Assembly: GCA_937924465.1 (NCBI GenBank)
Contig: CALDSP010000172.1
Coordinates: 1 to 5,582 of the forward strand
Direction of reading: 5' to 3'
Length of the DNA stretch: 5,582 nt
From: an uncultured Leptospiraceae bacterium
GTDB taxonomy: Bacteria; Spirochaetota; Leptospiria; Leptospirales; Leptospiraceae
Shown: positions 1 to 5,582 of the stretch, in pieces
Layout of the letters: every line of letters starts with the position of its first letter
Position numbering within the stretch: the first letter of the stretch is position 1
Notes under the pieces: model-generated
What the model saw: the letters and a program-made list of their open reading frames with translations, nothing else
What the model was told of the DNA's origin: nothing
The model's database searches: none
Position numbers and translations under genes: made by a program

Positions 1-58
1 TACTTTCAGATTCTTGCTTAACTTATAAATAAAAAATTTTTTAAATTTATTGAATTGT

Positions 59-1768
59 TTAACTGTTTTCCTTGAGTAAATTTTTTACTTCATCTAGATA
101 ATTTAGCATAGTTTGTCTGCCCAACTCAATAAATTCTTTCGCTCTATAGAATTGATACCGAGAAGACTTAGGCAAAATTGGATTCATATAAACATCTGCA
201 TCATTTGCTGCATATTTAGCAATACGATACTGCAAAGAATACAGACTGTTTACCATGATATCAAAAAAGTTTGGATTTTGAGATAAGTCAGATTTCATTA
301 GGGTATTGGAAGAAGGCATTGAATTGATGGCAATAATTTTTTTTATTCCTTCAGCACTCAACACACTTACAGGTAGAGGATTTACAACTCCCCCATCTAC
401 TAAAATTTTATCTTCTACTTGAATAGGAGCAAAAACACCTGGAATAGCTGCACTCGCCCGAATTGACTCGGAGACTTTACCTGTTTTTATAACTATTTCT
501 GTTCTAGTTGTAATATCACAGGCAACAGCTCGAAATGGAATTTTTAATTCGTTGAAAGCTATATCTTGTAAATGAGTTTCTAGAAATTGTAAAACATTCT
601 TACCACTTAAAATTCCTTGTTTTGGAACAGAAATGTCTACAAGTTTAATCATTTTAAAAGCAGAGTCAAACTCTGAACAAATCTCTTCCATTTGTTTGCC
701 ACTAATCCCAGCTGCCCAAAGTCCCCCTATTACAGCACCAATGCTTGTTCCAGAAATTGCATCTAAAAGTATATTAGATTCTTCTAAAACTTGAATAATT
801 CCAATTTGAGCAAGTCCAAGAGCTGCACCCCCACCAAAAGAAATACCCACTCTATTCCCCATGATCTCTTTTGTTAAAATGCGAATACGATTTTTTAAAA
901 ACTCTGTTTTAATATTTACTCCTATAGAAAATAATTTATACAAGTCGGGATATTCAGCATTTTCAAAAAAGTCTCGGAAATCGGAAGGAGTTTCTTCTTC
1001 ATGAGTAAATATATAAATTATATCAAAATATTTTTCAAGTTGTAGATTGGCTTTTAAATCTTCTAATTTAATTGGAATAAGAACATGGTTGTAATTTCTG
1101 CATAATTTATTGATAGTTTCATCTAATTCATTAAAGTCTGCAAAGGACAAACATTCAGAATTTTTTTGAGTACCTGAAATATCCAATCCCTTAGGAAAAT
1201 ATTTAATTTTTTGTTTTGTGTTATTCTTAAAATTGTTGTATAATTGCTCTAATAAATCTTGAAACTTCTCTTCTCTCAAAAAAGAAATAAAACCAATTAC
1301 AGAATTTGGTTGATGATAAATTTCTTTGGTTCGTAAATCTCGAATTCTTTTAGAAAGAAATAAAGAGAACTGCAAAGCAAGATAAGGAATTTTATCAATT
1401 AATTTCCTAAGTGTGTTATGCTCAAATTTAATGGCTCGTAACTCTGTAATTGCTCTACAAAAAAAACTACGAGGTTCTTTATTTAAAAAGGACACTAATC
1501 CAAGAATATCTCCTCTTCGGAGCACCTCTACAGGCTCTTCCTTTAGAATGCCTTCATCTTCAATTTCATCGTAAATTAAAGCGGTTCCACTTAAAAGAAT
1601 ATATAAATTTTTATCTACCTCATTTTTTATATATAAGACCTCATTTCTTTCAAATTCTACTAGTCTACAAGAATTTGCTATAAGTTGAATCTCATTTTCA
1701 GAAAGATTAGCAAAAAAGGGAAGTTTAGATACAAGATAAAACTTTGCGTCATGTTTAATTTTTGTCAT
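59..1768 (-). CDS. cNMP-binding-domain patatin-like phospholipase (NTE/RssA type)
   Basis: Predicted serine lipid hydrolase that would cut acyl chains from (lyso)phospholipids, probably at the inner face of the membrane. Residues about 15-130 form a cyclic-nucleotide-binding-like beta barrel, starting LPFFANLSENEI and containing RGDILG (85-90) with an arginine at 100. The patatin domain spans about 306-530. It has the glycine-rich oxyanion loop FGGGAALG (311-318), the nucleophile elbow GTSIG with Ser342, and the DGG motif with Asp458, so the Ser-Asp dyad is intact. Residues about 155-290 are an unassigned alpha/beta-looking domain. There is no signal peptide or clear membrane segment. The ATG overlaps the stop of the upstream small gene (ATGA) and has only a weak ribosome site, which suggests translational coupling. 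It is the last gene of the cluster. The family (eukaryotic NTE, bacterial RssA-like proteins) includes lysophospholipases; the actual substrate and whether a nucleotide binds are unknown. Confidence 0.93.
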   Translation of the reverse strand: MTKIKHDAKFYLVSKLPFFANLSENEIQLIANSCRLVEFERNEVLYIKNEVDKNLYILLSGTALIYDEIEDEGILKEEPVEVLRRGDILGLVSFLNKEPRSFFCRAITELRAIKFEHNTLRKLIDKIPYLALQFSLFLSKRIRDLRTKEIYHQPNSVIGFISFLREEKFQDLLEQLYNNFKNNTKQKIKYFPKGLDISGTQKNSECLSFADFNELDETINKLCRNYNHVLIPIKLEDLKANLQLEKYFDIIYIFTHEEETPSDFRDFFENAEYPDLYKLFSIGVNIKTEFLKNRIRILTKEIMGNRVGISFGGGAALGLAQIGIIQVLEESNILLDAISGTSIGAVIGGLWAAGISGKQMEEICSEFDSAFKMIKLVDISVPKQGILSGKNVLQFLETHLQDIAFNELKIPFRAVACDITTRTEIVIKTGKVSESIRASAAIPGVFAPIQVEDKILVDGGVVNPLPVSVLSAEGIKKIIAINSMPSSNTLMKSDLSQNPNFFDIMVNSLYSLQYRIAKYAANDADVYMNPILPKSSRYQFYRAKEFIELGRQTMLNYLDEVKNLLKENS

Positions 1769-1944
1769 GTTCTTTTAATTCTCTTATAAATTTTATCTAA
1801 AAGTTGTTTCTTTCTTTTTATCCAATTATTTAATTGAGAAACATCACTTGGAAAAGATTCTAGTAAACGAATCATTTCTGCATGTTCTCGAATAATTTTA
1901 GTTGCAGCTTCATGTGAAGAAAATTTTTTTTGATTTGTTTCCAT
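1765..1944 (-). CDS. Small basic hypothetical protein (59 aa) coupled to the patatin gene
   Basis: Short gene filling the space between the TPR and patatin genes; I do not recognise the family. The protein starts METNQKKFSSHEAATK and ends DKIYKRIKRT. I count 14 Lys/Arg against 7 Asp/Glu, and nine of the basic residues fall in the last 17 positions. The whole protein looks helical, with no cysteine and no membrane segment or signal peptide. Support for a real gene: an AGGG ribosome site (1952-1955) lies 7 bases before the ATG; the reading frame fills the gap almost exactly; the TGA overlaps the patatin ATG by four bases (ATGA). The basic tail could contact phospholipid, nucleic acid or the acidic partner protein encoded next to it, but this is inference. 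An alternative is a non-functional leader whose translation only delivers ribosomes to the patatin start. Confidence 0.75.
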   Translation of the reverse strand: METNQKKFSSHEAATKIIREHAEMIRLLESFPSDVSQLNNWIKRKKQLLDKIYKRIKRT

Positions 1945-1950
1945 TGTTTT

Positions 1951-1955
1951 ACCCT
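1951..1955 (-). promoter_or_regulatory. Ribosome binding site of the 59-aa gene
   Basis: On the minus strand the sequence reads AGGGT, with 7 bases between AGGG and the ATG at 1944. It sits in the 27-base gap after the TPR gene and is the main non-coding evidence that the small frame is translated. Confidence 0.6.
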
Positions 1956-1971
1956 ACTTGATCTTAAATAT

Positions 1972-2814
1972 TTATTCAATTTCATAGTTTTCAAACGATT
2001 CAAAAAATCCTGAACGAACTAAAGGGCTAAAGTCACGAAACTCTTCATTTTTTAATTTCAACTCTCCCATAATTTCATAAACTTGTTGTAAAAGTTGCAT
2101 GGCATCTTCTAAATGTCCCATCCGAGAGAGAATCCTTGCTTTTAAAATATAGTCTTTTGCATCGGTATCATGAACATGGTTTAAATGAAGATTTACAAAA
2201 TGTAATGCTTGATTTAAGTCATTCAATTTTAGATAACAAAGAGCAAGCAAATCATAATGTGAAAAAAACTCTTCTTCCATCCGTAAAGCTTTTTTTAAAC
2301 AAGCAATACAAGAATTAAAATTTCCTCTTTCAAAATACAAGTTTCCTAATTCTACCCAAATATCTTTTCTGGTAATTCCCCCTCTTCCATTAGAAAGCTT
2401 TTCTTGTAAAAGGGCTTTTTTCAGAACATCTATGGATTCATTTTTTCTACCTGTCTCTTTTAAAATAAAAGCAAGGGTTAAATAAAGTTCTAAATACTCT
2501 GGAAACTTTTGAATTCCATCTCTTAAATACTGTTTAGCTTGATTAAAGTTTTCAATTGTAGTAAAATAAAGACTTGTTTGTAAAAAACTTTCTGGGTGTT
2601 CTGAATATTCCTCGGGAAGAGAGCAAAATAATTCTTCGGCTTCTAAGTGATTTCCAACTGCATCTAAACAATATCCCTTATGAGCTTGGATTTTAATTTT
2701 CACTTTTACATCGTTTGTAAGTTCTAAAGCCTTTGTAAATAAATTAAAAGCCTTTGTGTAATTTGCATTTTTTTGCTCACGAAGTGCCTTACGAGTTAGA
2801 CTTAAAAAATTCAA
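1972..2814 (-). CDS. TPR-repeat protein, TTG start
   Basis: Cytoplasmic helical-repeat protein of 280 residues, probably a protein-interaction scaffold; no catalytic domain is visible. About seven TPR-like helix pairs can be followed: roughly residues 4-37, 40-73, 75-107, 108-141, 151-184, 186-216 and 219-252. The clearest are AFNLFTKALEL, DIWVELGNLYFERGNFNSCIACLKKAL and YILKARILSRMGHLEDAMQLL. A loop (about 142-150) separates two blocks, and the last 25 residues are a non-repeat acidic and aromatic tail. No signal peptide is seen. The start is TTG: in-frame codons upstream contain no start before a TGA, the next Met is near residue 232, and a GAGG ribosome site lies 6 bases upstream. It begins one base after the stop of the isomerase gene, so the two are translationally coupled. 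Its partner could be an operon neighbour, but the sequence does not show which. Confidence 0.9.
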   Translation of the reverse strand: MNFLSLTRKALREQKNANYTKAFNLFTKALELTNDVKVKIKIQAHKGYCLDAVGNHLEAEELFCSLPEEYSEHPESFLQTSLYFTTIENFNQAKQYLRDGIQKFPEYLELYLTLAFILKETGRKNESIDVLKKALLQEKLSNGRGGITRKDIWVELGNLYFERGNFNSCIACLKKALRMEEEFFSHYDLLALCYLKLNDLNQALHFVNLHLNHVHDTDAKDYILKARILSRMGHLEDAMQLLQQVYEIMGELKLKNEEFRDFSPLVRSGFFESFENYEIE

Positions 2815-2815
2815 C

Positions 2816-3634
2816 CTATTCCTCGTTGTATTTGGGTCTCACTTTATTACGAAATGCCTGTTTTGCTTTTTCAAAATCTTTTGATGCTAGAAAACTAGAG
2901 TTCCAAAGGCAAACATAATTTAATCCATCTTCTAGTGGTTTCCCTTCTGAATATCTTAAGACTTCTTTAATTCCCTCAATCACTATTTTAGGATTTTCTG
3001 CGATTTCTTTTGCTGTTAGACGAGCTTGGTTTAGTGCATCATCTAAGGATTCAAAAACTTGATTTACAAGTCTCATTTCTTTTGCTTCTTCGGCAGAAAT
3101 ATCTTTACCTGTAAGTGCTAACTCACGAGTATAACCCTGCCCAATAATGGAAGGAAGTCTATTTAAGCTACCCATATCCGCAACTATAGCTACTTTAGCT
3201 TCTCTTAAAGAAAAAGAAGAGTCCTTTGTGCAATAGCGAATATCACAAGCAGAAATTAAATCTAAAGCTCCACCAATACAATGTTTATGGACTACTGCTA
3301 TAGAAGGTTTGTTTGAGTTGTAAATAGCATTGATTCCACTTTGCATTTCTTTAATGAATCTATAAAATCTAAGTCTATCATCTCCAATATTTGGTTTTAA
3401 AAATTCTTCAAATTGAGTTGTAAATTCATTTACATCTAAACCTGTAGAAAATGATTTTCCCTTTCCTGCAATAATAAAAGCATGGATAGAATTCTCCTGG
3501 TTTATAAAATCTATAACAAGAGGCAAATCTCTCCAAAAACTCCAATCCATTGCATTACGCTTTTCAGGTTTATTTAAATACACAATAGCAATATTTTCTT
3601 CTTGAATAATTTCAAAAAATTCAAAGTTTTTCAT
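2816..3634 (-). CDS. Enoyl-CoA hydratase/isomerase family; probable delta3,5-delta2,4-dienoyl-CoA isomerase
   Basis: A 272-residue crotonase-fold acyl-CoA enzyme, a normal length for the family. The call to dienoyl-CoA isomerase (ECH1-like) rests on the active-site acids. Asp125 in CIGGALDLISACDIRYC stands where crotonase hydratases have their first catalytic Glu. Glu145 (SLREAKV) and Asp153 (VADMGSLNRLP) match the second and third acids known for mammalian ECH1. The oxyanion-hole segments are STGLD (63-67) and IGG (120-122). The reaction shifts a 3,5-diene to a 2,4-diene so that fatty acids with odd-position double bonds can continue through beta-oxidation. The C-terminal region (IAENPKIVIEGIKEVLRY) is also typical. 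The ATG at 3634 is chosen because no ATG, GTG or TTG lies upstream in frame near it; the GAGGA site is 10 bases away, slightly long. It is the first gene of the minus-strand cluster. A less likely alternative is a general enoyl-CoA hydratase. Confidence 0.92.
   Translation of the reverse strand: MKNFEFFEIIQEENIAIVYLNKPEKRNAMDWSFWRDLPLVIDFINQENSIHAFIIAGKGKSFSTGLDVNEFTTQFEEFLKPNIGDDRLRFYRFIKEMQSGINAIYNSNKPSIAVVHKHCIGGALDLISACDIRYCTKDSSFSLREAKVAIVADMGSLNRLPSIIGQGYTRELALTGKDISAEEAKEMRLVNQVFESLDDALNQARLTAKEIAENPKIVIEGIKEVLRYSEGKPLEDGLNYVCLWNSSFLASKDFEKAKQAFRNKVRPKYNEE
2821..2824 (-). promoter_or_regulatory. Ribosome binding site that fixes the TTG start of the TPR gene
   Basis: GAGG on the minus strand lies inside the last codons of the upstream isomerase gene, 6 bases before the TTG at 2814. 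It supports TTG as the true start and implies that ribosomes finishing the first gene can start the second directly. Confidence 0.65.
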
Positions 3635-3657
3635 TCCATTAAAGTCCTCAATTTCAT
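3631..3657 (-). other. Possible leader mini-ORF overlapping the isomerase start
   Basis: An eight-codon frame (MKLRTLME) ends with a TGA that overlaps the isomerase ATG as ATGA. Its internal ATG at 3639 (ATG-GAA-TGA) has the GAGGA site at ideal 5-base spacing, whereas the isomerase ATG is 10 bases from the same site. Ribosomes might start on the mini-ORF and re-start on the gene. In DNA this AT-rich such frames arise easily by chance. Confidence 0.25.
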
Positions 3658-3696
3658 TTGATTTAAGAAAAAGTTTTATGCTTTCGTTACATTTTA

Positions 3697-3725
3697 ATTT
3701 TAATATTTAAACAAATTCCAATCAA
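3697..3725 (-). promoter_or_regulatory. Sigma-70-like promoter of the minus-strand operon
   Basis: Reading on the minus strand: TTGATT (3725-3720, 4 of 6 matches to TTGACA), a 17-base spacer, then TAAAAT (3702-3697, 5 of 6 matches to TATAAT). Transcription would start near 3690, leaving a leader of roughly 55 bases before the isomerase ATG. It is the best promoter-like match I found by eye in the divergent region and the only clear one for the cluster, whose internal gaps are too short for strong promoters. Confidence 0.5.
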
Positions 3726-3740
3726 TTCTAAAACTAAAAC

Positions 3741-3768
3741 TTGATTTCACGGATAAATTTCATATGAA
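3741..3768 (+). promoter_or_regulatory. Candidate promoter of the radical SAM gene
   Basis: TTGATT (3741-3746) and TATGAA (3763-3768) are separated by 16 bases; each matches the sigma-70 consensus at 4 of 6 positions. The -10 element lies inside a 12-base palindrome, so a protein bound there could control it. A second possible -10, TAAAAT at 3816-3821, has no good -35 and would give a leader of only a few bases. The real start cannot be decided from the sequence. Confidence 0.3.
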
Positions 3769-3769
3769 A
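3758..3769. repeat. Perfect 12-base palindrome, possible operator
   Basis: TTTCATATGAAA is its own reverse complement and lies in the divergent intergenic region, overlapping the candidate -10 of the radical SAM gene. It could be a dimeric repressor site. Its low complexity in AT-rich DNA makes chance a real possibility. Confidence 0.3.
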
Positions 3770-3833
3770 AATTCATTTGTAAACAAAATAAATTCTAATG
3801 GATAGAGTAACTACATAAAATCAAAATGTTTTT

Positions 3834-5582
3834 ATGAATAAAAGTTTAATATTCTTGCAACTTCCCGTTCCACCTCCTGCTTATTATGCTTCTACGGGAA
3901 ATGTTCCTTTAGCCAGTGCATCTCTTGCAAATGCATACTCTTTATATGGGAAAAAGAAACTTCCTATTTATGTAGTATCTCCTGAAATTACAGATTTGGG
4001 AAGTGACGAAACAATTATACAATCCATCCTTCAACTTGAACCAAACATTTTAGGTTTATCTTTATACCTTTGGAATTCAGAGAGAAGTTTGCATATAGCC
4101 CAAAAAATAAAAGAACTTCTTCCCAACACTACCATTGTAATAGGAGGACCTGAAGTGAGCCCAGATAATGAATTTCTTTTACAAAATGGAATTTGGGATT
4201 ATTGTTTAGTTGGAGAAGCAGAGGATACATTTGTTGAATTTATAGACGCTTTTTTAGATGGAAATCATTTTCAAAATATTGATGGATTAGGATATAAAAG
4301 AAATAAACAAATTCATTTCAATCCACAACCTAAAGTAGATTTCCCTTTAAGTAAGTATCCTTCTCCATATTTAAATAATTGGATTCAAGTTGATCCTATG
4401 CGTTCAACTTATTTAGAAACAGTTCGCGGTTGTCGTTCTAAGTGCACTTATTGTTTTTATCCAAAAAGTAGCAATACGTTACGTGCTTATTCTTTAGAAG
4501 AATGCAAAACTACTTTTATAAAATTAAAAGAAAAGGGAGCTAAGGAATTTGTATTTTTAGATCCTACCTTTAATCATAGACCAAATTTTGAAGAACTTTT
4601 AGATTTGTTAATTGATATCAATTATGATAAACAAGTAAAAATGTTTGCAGAGATTAGAGCAGAGGGAATGAATTCTCATTTAGCAAAAAAACTCAAACAA
4701 GCAAACTTTTACAGGCTAGAAATAGGTATGCAGTCCATAAACAAAGAAACATTAAAAAACGTTATGCGTTATGGAAACCCAGAGAAAGTAGCTTTAGTTT
4801 CTAAAATGTTGGTCGAAGAAGGTATTGATTTACTCTTAGATTTAATTGTAGGACTTCCCGGCGATACTCCAGAAGATGTTTTAGAAGGAATACTATTTTT
4901 TCAACGTTACGCGCTAGAAGCTTACTTACAAGTTTTCCCTCTTTCCTTACTTCCAGGCACGGCTATGAGACACCAAGCCAAAACTCAAGGAATTGAATAC
5001 TTACCTACTCCTCCTTATAGAGTCATTCAAACTCCTAGTTTTCCGAAAGGTTCTATTTCTAAAACATTACTAGAGGTGGAAGAGTCATTAGGTACGAGAA
5101 TTGATGAATTTCCAAGACCTCATTTAGTAGAGTCAAAATATAAATTAAATACCAAACAAGAAAGCTTTCCTTATTTTCACATTTTAGAAAGGCATTCTGC
5201 AATTTGGTTTGAGGAAGATGAGCCTCAAAAACAAAAAGACTCTATTCAAAAAATAATTCAACAAATTATAAATAGAGAACCATTTATCACAATTGATTTT
5301 ATTTTTTACACAAATAAAGTCCTCCCCATTGATTTTTTATTAGAAATGAGAAATTTTTTGAGTAAGTTTAAAATGAACTATTTAAAGTATAGTCTTTCTC
5401 ATAGAAATGAGGATATGCAGCATAGATTAGTTTTATTATTTAAAGAAAATGTAATACTAAATTCCGATTACTTGAAAGATTCATTTTCCATTTGTTATGT
5501 ATATCAAGATATGAAAATTCAAAAAGTTTTTAAACTTAGCGAAAAAATAGGTTTAGAATTTCCTAATGCTAGAATTACAAAT
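3834..5582 (+). CDS. B12-binding-domain radical SAM protein, C-terminus cut by window edge
   Basis: The frame is open for 583 codons and reaches the window edge without a stop. Residues about 1-150 are a cobalamin-binding-like Rossmann domain (VIGGPEV at 102-108, VGEAED at 126-131). It lacks the DxHxxG motif, as is common in this radical SAM class. The radical SAM core (about 190-380) has ETVRGCRSKCTYC with Cys200, Cys204 and Cys207 for the 4Fe-4S cluster, then FLDPTFN (241-247), EIGMQS (296-301) and GLPGDT (340-345). Beyond about 390 is a C-terminal region I cannot assign; a DUF4080-like tail is possible. Members of this class perform methylation, ring contraction or other radical chemistry, and the substrate here is unknown. 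The ATG at 3834 is the only plausible start: an in-frame TAA lies at 3816 and the next Met is residue 189. No Shine-Dalgarno is visible. It is divergent from the lipid cluster. Confidence 0.9.
   Translation, partial: MNKSLIFLQLPVPPPAYYASTGNVPLASASLANAYSLYGKKKLPIYVVSPEITDLGSDETIIQSILQLEPNILGLSLYLWNSERSLHIAQKIKELLPNTTIVIGGPEVSPDNEFLLQNGIWDYCLVGEAEDTFVEFIDAFLDGNHFQNIDGLGYKRNKQIHFNPQPKVDFPLSKYPSPYLNNWIQVDPMRSTYLETVRGCRSKCTYCFYPKSSNTLRAYSLEECKTTFIKLKEKGAKEFVFLDPTFNHRPNFEELLDLLIDINYDKQVKMFAEIRAEGMNSHLAKKLKQANFYRLEIGMQSINKETLKNVMRYGNPEKVALVSKMLVEEGIDLLLDLIVGLPGDTPEDVLEGILFFQRYALEAYLQVFPLSLLPGTAMRHQAKTQGIEYLPTPPYRVIQTPSFPKGSISKTLLEVEESLGTRIDEFPRPHLVESKYKLNTKQESFPYFHILERHSAIWFEEDEPQKQKDSIQKIIQQIINREPFITIDFIFYTNKVLPIDFLLEMRNFLSKFKMNYLKYSLSHRNEDMQHRLVLLFKENVILNSDYLKDSFSICYVYQDMKIQKVFKLSEKIGLEFPNARITN

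Noticed and set aside
25..58. Possible terminator after the patatin gene (AAAAAATTTTTT palindrome at 31-42)
   Set aside because: The inverted repeat contains only A and T, has no loop and no GC stem, so it is not convincing as an intrinsic terminator.
1450..1683. 77-codon plus-strand open frame
   Set aside because: It lies antisense inside the patatin gene, whose domain structure is clear there; the product has no recognisable features and arises from reverse reading of AT-rich codons.
1924..1931. A8 run in codons 5-7 of the 59-aa gene as a programmed slippage site
   Set aside because: The zero frame already gives a complete coupled gene, and homopolymer A runs are common in this AT-rich DNA; nothing supports a second product.
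2136..2318. 60-codon plus-strand open frame
   Set aside because: It is antisense to the TPR gene, with no ribosome site or family resemblance; treated as a shadow frame.
1..5582. CRISPR arrays, tRNA or rRNA genes, insertion sequences, attachment sites
   Set aside because: No regularly spaced repeats, cloverleaf-like sequences, transposase frames or terminal inverted repeats were seen on either strand by eye.

Overview
The window is AT-rich bacterial DNA with compact gene packing. It holds a four-gene minus-strand cluster (positions 59 to 3634), a 199-base divergent promoter region, and the first 583 codons of a plus-strand gene that runs off the right edge. The base composition, the TTG start and the mix of protein families (cyclic-nucleotide-domain patatin, dienoyl-CoA isomerase, B12-type radical SAM) would fit a Leptospira-like spirochaete. 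That placement is a tentative inference, as there is no rRNA or other marker gene here.

Minus-strand cluster, in order of transcription: (1) an enoyl-CoA hydratase/isomerase superfamily enzyme (2816-3634) that keeps all three acidic residues of delta3,5-delta2,4-dienoyl-CoA isomerase; (2) a 280-residue TPR protein (1972-2814) starting at TTG one base after the first gene's stop; (3) a small, very basic 59-residue protein (1765-1944) of unknown function; (4) a 569-residue protein (59-1768) with an N-terminal cyclic-nucleotide-binding-like domain, an unassigned middle domain and a complete patatin phospholipase domain. The spacings are 1 base, 27 bases and a 4-base ATGA overlap, so the genes are very probably one operon with translational coupling at two junctions.

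Right part: the divergent gene (3834 to the edge) encodes a B12-binding-domain radical SAM protein with an intact CxxxCxxC cluster motif. Between it and the operon lie a good sigma-70-like promoter for the operon, a weaker one for the radical SAM gene, an inverted pair of TTGATT hexamers and a 12-base perfect palindrome.

Functional reading (inference): the patatin could release fatty acids from membrane or host lipids, and the dienoyl-CoA isomerase would allow beta-oxidation of fatty acids with odd-position double bonds. The TPR protein and the small protein would be accessory factors. Nothing in the sequence directly ties the radical SAM protein to this pathway.
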